Below the pieces are notes generated by a model. That model did not search any database and had not been told where the DNA came from. It worked only from the letters and a program-made list of their open reading frames with translations. The position numbers and the translations under genes were made by a program. A DNA stretch of 64,000 nt from Halovenus rubra (lineage in GTDB: Archaea > Halobacteriota > Halobacteria > Halobacteriales > Haloarculaceae), in the NCBI RefSeq assembly GCF_026586665.1, contig NZ_JAODIY010000018.1:60970-124969 (forward strand), given 5' to 3'. This document shows positions 1 to 8,644 of the stretch, in pieces (the first letter of the stretch is position 1; each line of letters begins with the position of its first letter).

Positions 1-128
1 TCTGGTCGGAGACGGATTTTGACGACCCATCTTCCCCTCTCTTCGTCAAGATAGAGATCGTCAAGGACAGTGACTCCAGCGCGCTCATCGATAGCTGCCA
101 CGGCCTCAGTGATTTCGTCAGAAGGCAT
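1..128 (-). CDS. N-terminus of a third CBASS-operon protein (cut by window edge)
   Basis: On the minus strand an ATG at 128 opens a frame that stays open to the window edge (42 codons). It starts 17 bp after the CD-NTase stop, so it is very likely co-transcribed. The readable part is acidic, beginning MPSDEITEAVAAID, with a short strand-like stretch around WVVKIRLRP. A compact start of this kind next to a CD-NTase would fit a Cap2-type E1/E2 or other ancillary CBASS protein, but that identification rests on position and a weak resemblance to E2-like folds. Too little is visible for a firm family call; the start codon and reading frame are well supported. Confidence 0.55.
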   Translation of the reverse strand, partial: MPSDEITEAVAAIDERAGVTVLDDLYLDEERGRWVVKIRLRP

Positions 129-145
129 ATCTCAAATCAGTATGA

Positions 146-1255
146 CTAAGCGAACTGATGGTCCGAGGGGTCATCTACTTGTGACGACGAGCCAAGGGTC
201 ATTGCCTTCTCTCCCCCGTCATCGCTCTCGTCATCACTTCCATACGGCGGGAACTCATCCCCGAAGAGTTCGTACCACAGATCGCGGGACGTTGCTTTAT
301 CGTCCTCCTCCAATGCCGCGCGCGCCAGCTGTGCGGCGTCTGATACCTCGTTGTGGAATGCGGCGAAGGCTTCTCCATCAATGTGCTTAAGGGCGTTATG
401 TTCGGGGATAGCCGGCAGGCCGTGAGCCGGCAAGAACGGTATATCTTCATTTCCTGCTTCACTCTTGAACTGCCGTTCAATCTGTTCAAAAGTCCGTGTG
501 ACGCCTTCAGCGACACTATCGATATCATCGGGACAGCACTCCCAGATCATCCGCTCAAGGGGATAGCTTCTGGGCCCGTCAATTTCTGGTATTTTGGTCC
601 GCCGCCACCATTTGATGGCCTTGACGACATTCACATAGTGGCCGCCCGTGCTATCATTCTTGTCCAGGGTGACAGCAATCGTCGCAAGCGGATGTGTCGA
701 TTCCCAATTATTGGCCTCCCGATCTGGGACCTCAAGTGGCTCCTCCTTCCACTGCTCGTCACCATCAACGGACATATTGAGAGCCCCAGCCACTGTTGAG
801 AAATCGTCCTCGCTCAGTGCAGTCCCGACATCCAGTGACCCGAGAGCTTTCGCAACTTCCTGAATAGCTTCGCTCGGGGCAACTGTCAACACGAGGTCAA
901 GTTCCACATCCTCTTCTCGTATCTCGTACGAATGGTCGTTCGGTTCCCATTGGTCCTCGTAGTATTCTTCAAGGAATGGTTCGCATTGTTCTAACGCGTC
1001 TTCGGCCTCGTAGTCCTGAAGATCGGTGACGAGGACAATATCGACGTCGGACTTTTCGCCTTCTTTAGGTCTGAGTGCGGTCCATCGTCGATAGCTTCCT
1101 TGGAGGAAATCGGCAACATAGAACTCTTGGATATCGTCGTCATCCTGTAAACGGTCTCGGAGTGTTTCGTGCCCCTCTTTGTACGCGTCTTGATGTTCGT
1201 CCTGGGGTCTAATATCCGAAAGAAAAGTTCTGAACAGAGATGGGAGCGTGGCCAT
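146..1255 (-). CDS. CD-NTase (SMODS-type nucleotidyltransferase) of a CBASS operon
   Basis: Predicted cyclic-oligonucleotide synthase of the cGAS/DncV-like family, the signal-making enzyme of CBASS anti-phage systems. The 369-residue protein carries the polymerase-beta signature: Gly53-Ser54 in LQGSYRRWTAL, metal-binding Asp70 and Asp72 in SDVDIVLV, and a third acidic residue, Asp120, in VELDLVLTV. All three carboxylates are present, so it looks active. The frame is open upstream to 1384, but the extra 43 residues are basic and Ser/Arg-rich, unlike haloarchaeal proteins, and would overlap the preceding gene, so the ATG at 1255 was chosen. It lies between a PD-(D/E)XK protein upstream and a third gene 17 bp downstream on the same strand. 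Which nucleotide it makes cannot be told from sequence. Confidence 0.85.
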   Translation of the reverse strand: MATLPSLFRTFLSDIRPQDEHQDAYKEGHETLRDRLQDDDDIQEFYVADFLQGSYRRWTALRPKEGEKSDVDIVLVTDLQDYEAEDALEQCEPFLEEYYEDQWEPNDHSYEIREEDVELDLVLTVAPSEAIQEVAKALGSLDVGTALSEDDFSTVAGALNMSVDGDEQWKEEPLEVPDREANNWESTHPLATIAVTLDKNDSTGGHYVNVVKAIKWWRRTKIPEIDGPRSYPLERMIWECCPDDIDSVAEGVTRTFEQIERQFKSEAGNEDIPFLPAHGLPAIPEHNALKHIDGEAFAAFHNEVSDAAQLARAALEEDDKATSRDLWYELFGDEFPPYGSDDESDDGGEKAMTLGSSSQVDDPSDHQFA

Positions 1256-1359
1256 GCTGCAAGCGATGGACTGGAAAGGCATAAGTTTCGATGACCGCCG
1301 AAAGCTCTTACGCCCGGCGTGGTCCGATGTATCAGTGACAATACTACTCCGCCGAGGAC

Positions 1360-2523
1360 TCACCGGTCGTCTCGCAACACCCACGGTTTCGCATCAGAGT
1401 CGTACTCGCTGATCTTCCCGCTGTGACTGCGTGTCTCCGCGGCAAGCACACCGATGTGCTTGAGCTGCTGCACGAAATTGAATAACACGTTGGTGCGGAT
1501 GATGTCCTTCCAGACGGCTTCCTCCTCGTAGATTCGAGATACCTGGCCGGCCTCGATCAGTTCCCGCGCCCGTGTACGCCCCGCTCGCGTGCAGAACGTG
1601 TTCAGGAAGACGTTCGGATACTCGTGAACCAACCGGCGAACCAAGTCGGGAAAATGAATCCGCGGGCCTTCTTTCCGCAGCGCATCAAGTAACAGCCGGA
1701 ATTCGGGGTGTCGCTCGTAACAGTTCCGGAGCAGAATGGCGAGCGGCTGGTGTTCCGCGACGACCGTTGATCGACCGACATCACTCTTGACCGCATCAAG
1801 CTCTTCAAGTGTCGAAATCCCGGACCCACGAAGCACCGTCGCCGCGAGTTCCCCCTGGTCAGTCAGCGTGAATCGACCAGTACCCTCCAACAGTCCGAGC
1901 GACAGCGCACTCCGCCGAGCCTGAGTGCCCGCACCGAACCCGTACTCAGCTTCGATCACATCCACCAACTCATCGCCAGCCAGCGGCCCGTGCAGATCAA
2001 CCGCGACGACCGGCGCGAGATAATTCAGCGGCTGGGCAAGCGAAAGACTCGCAATATCACCAGCAATGTCACTCCGACGCAGCCGAACCGACAACTGCCC
2101 CTCAATATCAACGACCTGCTCGTGGGACTCCGAGGTCGGCGGGCCCGACCACCGCGTCACGCCATCGTCCGTCGCGCCAATCACACCGACGCCCTTCGAC
2201 CGGAGCAAATCAGTATGTTGCCCAACCGTGTCGGCCGCCGCCGCGAGGTACGAGACGTGCGCGCCCTGCTGGTACGTAAGCGCCTGCCCGATCCCGCGGA
2301 GGAGGCCGCTCGACCCCTTCACCTCAACAGCAAACACGCGATCAGCATGCGTGAACCCGAGCACATCCGGATACCGTCCACCAATCGTAATCTGATGGGT
2401 TTCGCACCGATCCAAGACATCCGCGTACGTGTCTTCATGTGCACCCGGGACATGGACGAGTGGCTGGTAATCACGTGTTTCGAGTTCATCGATGACGTGC
2501 CCGAACACCGCCGATTCCTCCAT
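1360..2523 (-). CDS. PD-(D/E)XK nuclease-like protein, candidate CBASS effector
   Basis: A 387-residue protein with an N-terminal restriction-endonuclease-like core. Pro52-Asp53 lies in GGRYPDVLGF, followed by Glu67-Val-Lys69 in VFAVEVKG and a downstream Gln80 (RGIGQAL), the usual PD...ExK...Q layout. The C-terminal half has helix-rich segments, including a winged-helix-like stretch (ALSLGLLEGTGRFTLTDQG). It is the first gene of the leftward operon containing the CD-NTase, 104 bp upstream of the chosen CD-NTase start. The ORF extends to 2562, but the ATG at 2523 begins the acidic part. Position suggests it could be the nuclease activated by the cyclic nucleotide; no known nucleotide-sensing domain such as SAVED was recognised, so this role is inference. 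Confidence 0.7.
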   Translation of the reverse strand: MEESAVFGHVIDELETRDYQPLVHVPGAHEDTYADVLDRCETHQITIGGRYPDVLGFTHADRVFAVEVKGSSGLLRGIGQALTYQQGAHVSYLAAAADTVGQHTDLLRSKGVGVIGATDDGVTRWSGPPTSESHEQVVDIEGQLSVRLRRSDIAGDIASLSLAQPLNYLAPVVAVDLHGPLAGDELVDVIEAEYGFGAGTQARRSALSLGLLEGTGRFTLTDQGELAATVLRGSGISTLEELDAVKSDVGRSTVVAEHQPLAILLRNCYERHPEFRLLLDALRKEGPRIHFPDLVRRLVHEYPNVFLNTFCTRAGRTRARELIEAGQVSRIYEEEAVWKDIIRTNVLFNFVQQLKHIGVLAAETRSHSGKISEYDSDAKPWVLRDDR

Positions 2524-2603
2524 CGTAGCAACGCATTCACACCGGGACCGCTTGAATGTCACCCAGTCGAATTTCAGAGTATTAGATGCCCATTGAGAAT
2601 CTG

Positions 2604-2612
2604 TTTTAATAG
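2604..2612. promoter_or_regulatory. Shared AT-rich promoter element between divergent operons
   Basis: TTTTAATAG sits in an otherwise GC-rich divergent intergenic stretch. It can serve as a TATA box rightwards (73 bp before the ATG at 2685) and, read as CTATTAAAA, leftwards for the gene starting at 2523. Assigned by composition and position only. Confidence 0.35.
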
Positions 2613-2684
2613 CAGGACGCTTTCGGATCTGCCGGTATTAGCGGTCTAGGGCGGCCTAGACGGCGTTTGACCGGCGATAGTTAT

Positions 2685-3638
2685 ATGGGGGTGAAAGTCG
2701 TAGTGGATCGTGTCTCCCATCTGAAAGCACAACCGGAGACGAGGAGAGAAAGTTTGAGTTCGCACGCTGAATCCCAAGAAATCGGTAGAGGCCAGCAAAC
2801 ACTGCACGAGGCGGTTAATTCTCACCGCATCTACGAGCCGATTAGAGGAGTTCATCCTCGCATCGAACTTCCGGACGAAGAGTTTGAGGAGTGGCTTGAT
2901 GGCAATCAGGAAATCGAGTACGTGGTTGTCAATTTCACTGACGCCAAGGAGGTCATCGAGCGGGACGGTGACCTGAGCCGGGTTTTAGAGCCGTGGCATA
3001 TCCCAGTGATCCTCGGTACGGAATATGATGAGGCTGTGAATGCACGTACCTTGCAGGATGTTTTAGACGTGCTGGCGATAGCGCAACCCGCGATCTACGT
3101 CCCGGACGTGGTCTACAGCTACAACTGGATGGAGGACGAGATTCAAGAAAACGCTCTTGAAGCCTACACCAGCCACGTTAGAACGCTGCAGGAACTAGTT
3201 ATTGAGGAGAACTTGGATGTCCGGTTGATCCCGACGAACAAGGGCTGGACGTACGAACACTTCCTAGAGTACCGCGAGTTGTTCGAGGAGTTCGACTACG
3301 ATGAGTTCGCGTTCTACGCCGTTCAGTACACTGGAGGTGACGCTGGTAACGCAATCAACGTCCTCCGGAGCCACGTTAGGAACTCCATTGCCGCCATCGA
3401 TATGGAGAATGTTTTCCTGATTGGACGGCTCGCGGAGGACGACCTGTTGGATTTCGCTCCGCGAGTGCGTGGAGCAACTGGACTTCGACAATGGACGGAC
3501 GCATGCTCTACTGAGAGCGGGCTTTCGCAACGTCTGTGGCCGGCGTTCCAGGAGGGACGGGAGGCCAAACTGTCGGTCAACGATGGTCAAGAACAGAGGC
3601 CTGTAAACGAGTTCGGCGGCACGAAGGAGGACAACTGA
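2685..3638 (+). CDS. Unknown protein, possible TIM-barrel (TGT-like) fold
   Basis: A 317-residue acidic protein of unknown function. It shows alternating strands and helices of the kind seen in TIM barrels: YVVVNFTD, HIPVILGTEYD, AIYVPDVVYSYN, LDVRLIPTNKGWTYEHF, EFAFYAVQYTGGD and ENVFLIGRLAEDDLLDF. The general pattern recalls tRNA-guanine transglycosylase-like proteins such as DpdA, but the catalytic aspartates of that family could not be placed, so this is only a fold guess. The first in-frame ATG is at 2685; the frame is open to a TTG at 2667. It ends 3 bp before the next gene and almost certainly forms a two-gene operon with that DsbA-like protein. Confidence 0.6.
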   Translation: MGVKVVVDRVSHLKAQPETRRESLSSHAESQEIGRGQQTLHEAVNSHRIYEPIRGVHPRIELPDEEFEEWLDGNQEIEYVVVNFTDAKEVIERDGDLSRVLEPWHIPVILGTEYDEAVNARTLQDVLDVLAIAQPAIYVPDVVYSYNWMEDEIQENALEAYTSHVRTLQELVIEENLDVRLIPTNKGWTYEHFLEYRELFEEFDYDEFAFYAVQYTGGDAGNAINVLRSHVRNSIAAIDMENVFLIGRLAEDDLLDFAPRVRGATGLRQWTDACSTESGLSQRLWPAFQEGREAKLSVNDGQEQRPVNEFGGTKEDN

Positions 3639-3641
3639 ACG

Positions 3642-4844
3642 ATGTTCGTATTCATGGGTTCATACAGTGGCGGCGATTACGATTCGTCAGACGATGATGA
3701 TTCGCAGGACGACGAATCGACAGACGACCATACGCAAACCGGTGTAGACGATTACACTGGTGATGACGAAGGTGACGGTTCTGGAGAGGATTCAGGCGGT
3801 GGTAAAGCCGCTGCTGCGGCTGGCGCTGCCGGTGCCGCTGGTACTGCAGGTGCAGGTGGTGCTGGTGCTGCCGGTGCTGCTGCTTCAGGTGCCGGCGGCG
3901 GTGCGGTTACTGAGCCGCCCGCGGGTGAGGATTCCGGAGATGGCGATGACTCGGACGACGAAGAGTGTGAAGAAGAGGAAGAAGAAGAGAATCAGCCGGA
4001 ATCGCCAGATGTCGAAGAGTCGGATATAGAGCTGGAAGACGACATCGAGGAACCCGAGACGGAGGAAGACGCGGAAGAAGAGGATGCCGACGAGGAAGAG
4101 GATGAAGACGAAGATGAGGAGGAAGATGAGACGATGGTTGTGGTCCAGGAAGTCGATGCCCTGAGTGCGCTGTCCTGGGGTGTCCAACCGGTGATGAAAC
4201 ACGTCGAGGAGTGCTACGGTGAAGAGATCGAACTCTTCTACAAACCAGCTCCTGTCCGAGAGATCGACCCGGAGCAAGCGAAACAACAGTGGGTAGAGTG
4301 CAGCGAGGAACTGGAAATGCCAGTCGATCCTTCGTTCTGGGATGAGGACCCGCCGGAGTCCACGGAACTGGTCAACCGAGCGTTCGAGGCAGCTCTCCAG
4401 CAGTACCGAGGTATGGAGTACATCAGGACGTTGTGGCGGCACGGTGTTGCGGCTGGCCGCGATATCAACGACCGGGAAATACTGATCGAGTTGGCCTCAG
4501 ATCTGGGTCTGGACTTAGAGCAGTTCGAGAAGGATCTGGACGAGGTGGAGGTAGAAGCCGGGGAGCGTGGTGAGCTTCCGTTCACGTTGATGGAAATCCA
4601 GGGTAATCCAGTTCCGAAGAATGGCCGTGTCCGGTATTCGGACTTCAAGACCCAATTCACGTTCCAAGGGATAGACGAGCAGGGGCCGCAGGAACTACAG
4701 GGGTTTGTTGATGAGCACGGTCCTGTAGCTACACCAGAAGTGATGGAGGTCTACGACATCCGACGCGACGAAGCTGTTCAACGCCTCCAAGACCTGGACG
4801 ATGTTTCGTCGTTCGAGAACAGTGGCGAAAACCTCTGGTACTGA
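3642..4844 (+). CDS. Acidic protein with a cysteine-less DsbA/SpxH-like domain
   Basis: A 400-residue protein in three parts. Residues 1-165 are low complexity: Asp/Ser-rich, then Ala/Gly-rich (about 55-90), then long Glu/Asp runs. Residues 168-345 resemble DsbA-family thioredoxin folds of the FrnE/SpxH (YjbH) type: after the first strand comes DALSALSWGVQPV, where family members have D-x-x-C-x-x-C-W-x-x-x-P, followed by the helical insertion and a late PFTLMEIQGNPVP segment. Both active-site cysteines are serine (Ser175, Ser178), so it should not be an oxidoreductase. A winged-helix-like tail (about 350-398) follows. A second ATG at 3654 is an alternative start. Three bases separate it from the upstream gene. 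It may act as an adaptor or binding protein; function unknown. Confidence 0.7.
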   Translation: MFVFMGSYSGGDYDSSDDDDSQDDESTDDHTQTGVDDYTGDDEGDGSGEDSGGGKAAAAAGAAGAAGTAGAGGAGAAGAAASGAGGGAVTEPPAGEDSGDGDDSDDEECEEEEEEENQPESPDVEESDIELEDDIEEPETEEDAEEEDADEEEDEDEDEEEDETMVVVQEVDALSALSWGVQPVMKHVEECYGEEIELFYKPAPVREIDPEQAKQQWVECSEELEMPVDPSFWDEDPPESTELVNRAFEAALQQYRGMEYIRTLWRHGVAAGRDINDREILIELASDLGLDLEQFEKDLDEVEVEAGERGELPFTLMEIQGNPVPKNGRVRYSDFKTQFTFQGIDEQGPQELQGFVDEHGPVATPEVMEVYDIRRDEAVQRLQDLDDVSSFENSGENLWY

Positions 4845-4924
4845 ATCAATCCTCTTTCGTCGAGGCTACACTATCTTTCGCGTTCGGTGATGTCCATAGT
4901 CTGAACGTCTCTCAAACCCTGTTT

Positions 4925-5911
4925 TCACACCCACTCAAGCGCTGCGTTGTGCTGCGCAACATACTGCGGCTTCAAGCTATCATCCGGGATCGAGATTCGC
5001 TCCCCTGCACGGTCAAGAATCGTCTCCTGGAGCACCTCACTCTGTGTTTTAAACTCTGGGTTCACCCGCAACCGGTAGTCCTGATCAATAGTGAACAGCT
5101 CCCGATCGAACGCCGCGTGATGCGTCTTACTGAGCGCCAGTACGTTCGAGAGGTCAGCCCGGTGATCCGGATAGTCACTCCACGAAAGGACGTGCGCTAC
5201 GTCCAACAGTCCAGGATGATCCACGCCGGAAATCGGACACGTCCGGTCGTGACGGGACAGTACCATCGCACGGAACTCCGGATCCACTGAACGGGCGTGA
5301 ACAGTCGCGTCGTACGTCCCAGCACGCATCCCAGCATCGCTCACCAACGGTGTCCAATCCGAGTCACTCCACTCCTCCACCGCACTCTCGACGAACTGAA
5401 GGCCGTCATCCGTCAACGCGTACTCATCGCCGCGCTTCTCAACGAAACCCATACTCCGCAGCCAATTCGCCCGCTGCTTCGCCATATCCGTCTCCCCGCG
5501 ACTCCACCCTAACTCCGGATGCGTATCCAACTGCTGCGCACTGATCTCCGTAATCGACATCGGTCCAGCGGACAACGCGTACAGCAAACTCCGAAGCCCA
5601 ACATTCCGCTCACACATAATTCGCAGCAGCGTCCCCACGTCGTACTGCTGCACATACTCCCGACCAGCATCCCCGAGCACCCAGTGATCATTCTCCAGTC
5701 GTACAAACTCTGCCTGCTCCAGATACGCGACCCGCCGCATAATCGACTCCCGACTCGACACATTCGAAAACGAACCACGATGCCAGCCCACCAGTTCATC
5801 TGTCGTCGGCTGATGATTAGTCACGAACTCAAGCACCGCATCCAACGTCTCAACATAGCGTGTCCCGCCTCCAAACATTGGGACAATACTACGGAGGCGA
5901 TCCGGAGGCAT
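4925..5911 (-). CDS. HNH endonuclease with N-terminal winged-helix region
   Basis: A 328-residue protein. Residues 1-170 contain repeated winged-helix-like stretches (MRRVAYLEQAEFVRL; ANWLRSMGFVEKRGDEYALT). Residues about 215-328 form an HNH nuclease of the restriction type: a CPISG turn, DVAHVLSWSDYP, the NVLAL strand, then THHAAFDRELFTID, where the paired histidines and the asparagine are the expected metal and catalytic ligands. The C-terminal 100 residues are clearly related to those of the HNH protein at 37351-38394, while the N-termini differ, as if one cleavage domain has been joined to different recognition parts. Probably a restriction or anti-element nuclease. ATG at 5911 chosen; a later ATG (residue 12) is possible. 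Confidence 0.78.
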   Translation of the reverse strand: MPPDRLRSIVPMFGGGTRYVETLDAVLEFVTNHQPTTDELVGWHRGSFSNVSSRESIMRRVAYLEQAEFVRLENDHWVLGDAGREYVQQYDVGTLLRIMCERNVGLRSLLYALSAGPMSITEISAQQLDTHPELGWSRGETDMAKQRANWLRSMGFVEKRGDEYALTDDGLQFVESAVEEWSDSDWTPLVSDAGMRAGTYDATVHARSVDPEFRAMVLSRHDRTCPISGVDHPGLLDVAHVLSWSDYPDHRADLSNVLALSKTHHAAFDRELFTIDQDYRLRVNPEFKTQSEVLQETILDRAGERISIPDDSLKPQYVAQHNAALEWV

Positions 5912-5988
5912 ACAGAAATTGTGACAGGGCCAAGTGATGATCCTTTCCCCGGACGACTACCGTGAGGGAGACAGAGAGTTGCCGCCAA

Positions 5989-6231
5989 TTATGCGTTAGG
6001 TGAATCGTCGAGGGGTGGCCGCAAGTCACGCCACCGGAAATCAGCAGTCCCACCCGAGTCAAACGCGACCCGATACAGTTGCGCATCCCGCTTGTCACCA
6101 GTTAACGAATCTACATCATCACTTAGTACTGCAACGACCTGTCCGTGTTCCCCATGGTACTCCTGATGATCGAGATCTGTCTCATCAGGAATATCAACCC
6201 GGACGCGATCTCCCTCAGAGAAGCACTGCAT
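5989..6231 (-). CDS. Small SH3/KOW-like acidic protein
   Basis: An 80-residue acidic protein beginning MQCFSEGDRVRVDIPDETDL. The pattern GDRVRVDIP, then HGEHGQVVAVL, then LYRVAFDSGGTADFRWRDLRP is that of a small beta-barrel (SH3/KOW or ribosomal L21e-like) in which a strand-turn-strand is followed by a charged C-terminal strand. Such small barrels usually bind nucleic acid or a partner protein; nothing in the sequence says which. It lies upstream of the HNH gene on the same strand (77 bp gap) and may be read with it. Function unknown. Confidence 0.6.
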   Translation of the reverse strand: MQCFSEGDRVRVDIPDETDLDHQEYHGEHGQVVAVLSDDVDSLTGDKRDAQLYRVAFDSGGTADFRWRDLRPPLDDSPNA

Positions 6232-6424
6232 TGAGGTTCAGTACGGTTCGACTACAGTTAGACCATATGATTCATGACGAGTGTAGGTAGGGCTCTGTCC
6301 CGGTCAAATGTAGTGCAAATCTATTATATACTGTAGCCAGAATTAGATTAATCATATTGGATTACACTTTTCTGTCCCTTTATCCCGATAAGCTACAAGA
6401 CATTCCAGTCGGTATCAACTCACT

Positions 6425-7438
6425 GTGACTCGCCTGTATGTCGTTCCTGTCGGTGACGATTGGATTCAGCGATTCAACAACACCGTCGCCTCACCAGTAT
6501 CTATCCCTGCGGAAGCGCCTGAGGATCTTCAGAAACAAAACGAAGCACGCATTTGGGGTACCACCGATGGGAATCAGAAACGCACGTTTTTTGAAGAAAT
6601 GGAGACTGGTGACCCACTCCTCTTCTATAACGACGGTGATTTCTTTGCTGCCGGTCGTGTCGGTGCTGCCTTCGAAGACCCGTCAGTCGGTGACGCGCTG
6701 TGGGACAATCCTGACAGTCGATTCATCTATACTGTCACCGATTACCAAGAAATCTCAGTTGATCGAGAACGAATCGCGCAGTTGCTTGGATACGAGGATA
6801 ACTGGGTTCCCTACCGGTTCCTTCGCGTGTCCCAAGACGCAGTCAGTAGTCTACTCCGGGAATACAATTCAATCGAAGAAGCCTTCCAAGACTTTCACAA
6901 CGGCGGTACGATCGATCCACCAGACACCGGTGGAGACAATGACGATCCGCGTGAACACACAGAAATCCAGTGGTTACTCATTCAACTCGGCCTGCGACAC
7001 GGCTACGACGTGTACGTAGCCACGAATGACAAAAACCGCACGTACAACGGGAACCGACTCGGTGATGACTGCGTTGAGAACCTCAACCTCCCCGGGTTCA
7101 GTGCCGCCGCCACACGCATCATCAAATACGTAGATGTGATCTGGCTGCGAGACGATTTCATCGTGAAAATGTTCGAAGTCGAAAGTACCACCAGCATCTA
7201 CAGCGGCATTCTTCGCATGACCGACTTCATGGTGAAAGTTCCGAACATCGCCGTCGATATGCACATCGTCGCCCCGGACGATGATGAGGACAAGGTCCGG
7301 GAAGAGATTAACCGCCCAACGTTCCAGCACGTCCTTCAACCCGCTGACCACTGCACCCTCCGATACCTCTCGTTTAACGATATCCGGACCACCCACGAGA
7401 CAGTCGAGCAAGCCGGACCACTGCAAGACGTTTTTTGA
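6425..7438 (+). CDS. EVE-domain protein fused to a PD-(D/E)XK-like nuclease
   Basis: A 337-residue protein with a GTG start (GTGACTCGC). Residues 1-150 look like an EVE/PUA-type domain that reads modified bases: RLYVVPVGDDW at the start, the GDPLLFYNDGDFFAAGRV strand pair and YRFLRVSQD. Residues 175-337 form a nuclease-like domain with YVDVIWL (Asp237) and KMFEVESTTSIYSG (Glu251, Glu253), where the usual ExK lysine is replaced, as in several type IV-like enzymes. EVE plus nuclease is a known layout for modification-dependent restriction, so cleavage of DNA with modified bases is the likely role. It leads a rightward group of three nuclease-like genes ending before the integrase at 9572. Confidence 0.72.
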   Translation: MTRLYVVPVGDDWIQRFNNTVASPVSIPAEAPEDLQKQNEARIWGTTDGNQKRTFFEEMETGDPLLFYNDGDFFAAGRVGAAFEDPSVGDALWDNPDSRFIYTVTDYQEISVDRERIAQLLGYEDNWVPYRFLRVSQDAVSSLLREYNSIEEAFQDFHNGGTIDPPDTGGDNDDPREHTEIQWLLIQLGLRHGYDVYVATNDKNRTYNGNRLGDDCVENLNLPGFSAAATRIIKYVDVIWLRDDFIVKMFEVESTTSIYSGILRMTDFMVKVPNIAVDMHIVAPDDDEDKVREEINRPTFQHVLQPADHCTLRYLSFNDIRTTHETVEQAGPLQDVF

Positions 7439-7506
7439 TGCGATAGTATCCCGCTTGATTCATGCGTGGTCTTATCAGGATAACATGAGTATGTGCCCAC
7501 AGTAGT

Positions 7507-8589
7507 ATGGCAACCGGTGTGACGGATTTCATTCAAATTGACGAAGTGCGGCATGAGATCGATTCTACGTATCCTGACCCTGGCACCGACGCCTCACGTG
7601 ATCTTTCGGTTCCGAACAACGGGTACAGTCACAAACTAATCGGACAGACAGTCGAATTCCTCTGTAAGGTATGGTTGTACCGGAACTGTGAGGAAGTTAT
7701 TCGACCGTCGATCCATTCTTCCAGAGAATTGGAAGACGATGATGGCGACAAATGGATTAGAGGCGCTCGATACCGTAAAATACCGGAGGTGACAGTTACC
7801 GTCTTTGACGGAAAGAAGTGGGAAGACCGTGATTCGGGCCCGTCAAATCAAAATGAATGGGATGTGATGAATGAAGACAGGCCAGACTGGGATCAACGAA
7901 GCCCGGTTCAGTGGGCAGAAAATGAGGATCTCTCCAAAATAGTCAATCAGTTCATTGAGACCGGAATGAATACAGACGGTGTCGTGAAAGCCGCGCTGCT
8001 CAACGCGGGCTGGCAACCCCCTGACGCAATCCAAACTTGGATCAACCGTGAAGCGATTGAGAATGAACTCCTCCATGAAATAGAAGAGCTATTCAGACTT
8101 CTCCGTACCCAAGAATGGGGCACCGGTGAGGTAGTATTTGAAAAGCCTCGATTCGGACACTTTCGCCATATTCTCCCAGGAGAAGGCGACTTCATCGTTG
8201 ACGATTTACTCGTCGACATCAAGACAACAGAGCGCAAATCATTCACGAACGCATTCTGGCGACAACTCCTGTTGTACTACGTACTGAATGACGTACAACG
8301 CGAACTATACGATTCGGAAACAGTCTCCCGAAGCGGGCGAGAGTTATTCAATGGGAAGTACCCTGAAATAACCCGTGTTGGTATCTATTTCTCCCGCCAC
8401 GGAGAATTACAGACCGTTGATATCAGCGAGCTCATTGATGATACAGACCGGTACGAAGAGTTCCGAGCTTGGATCGTGGATCGGGCAATCGAAGAGAACA
8501 GGCATGCCCAGATCAATTACTCAGCAATCAGGGGAGTACTCACTGAACCATACGATTACGAGCGGCAACAATCCCTCTTCGATTTCTAA
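7507..8589 (+). CDS. PD-(D/E)XK nuclease-family protein
   Basis: A 360-residue protein with a Cas4/RecB-like core in its second half: GDFIVDDLLVDIKTT contains Asp228 and Asp237-Ile-Lys239, followed by FWRQLLLYYVLND, the helix that carries the conserved Gln/Tyr motif in such nucleases. A late strand VGIYFSRHGEL also fits. The N-terminal half starts with a segment (NGYSHKLIGQTVEFLCKVW) typical of proteins that bind or recognise DNA ends, but no domain name can be given. It lies 68 bp after the EVE-nuclease gene and 55 bp before another nuclease-like gene on the same strand, so a shared transcript is likely. Target unknown; a defence role is inferred from its neighbours. Confidence 0.65.
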   Translation: MATGVTDFIQIDEVRHEIDSTYPDPGTDASRDLSVPNNGYSHKLIGQTVEFLCKVWLYRNCEEVIRPSIHSSRELEDDDGDKWIRGARYRKIPEVTVTVFDGKKWEDRDSGPSNQNEWDVMNEDRPDWDQRSPVQWAENEDLSKIVNQFIETGMNTDGVVKAALLNAGWQPPDAIQTWINREAIENELLHEIEELFRLLRTQEWGTGEVVFEKPRFGHFRHILPGEGDFIVDDLLVDIKTTERKSFTNAFWRQLLLYYVLNDVQRELYDSETVSRSGRELFNGKYPEITRVGIYFSRHGELQTVDISELIDDTDRYEEFRAWIVDRAIEENRHAQINYSAIRGVLTEPYDYERQQSLFDF

Positions 8590-8644
8590 CGCTACACTCG
8601 AAAAAAGTACTGAAGAATAATCGATTGCCACTTCACCTACCTCA

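Noticed and set aside
146..1384. Extended start of the CD-NTase
   Set aside because: The extra 43 residues are basic and low-complexity and overlap the upstream gene; an ATG at 1255 gives a clean start.
3642..4200. The Ala/Gly- and Glu-rich stretch as a sequencing or repeat artefact
   Set aside because: The frame stays open through it into a well-formed domain, and acidic low-complexity linkers are common in haloarchaea.
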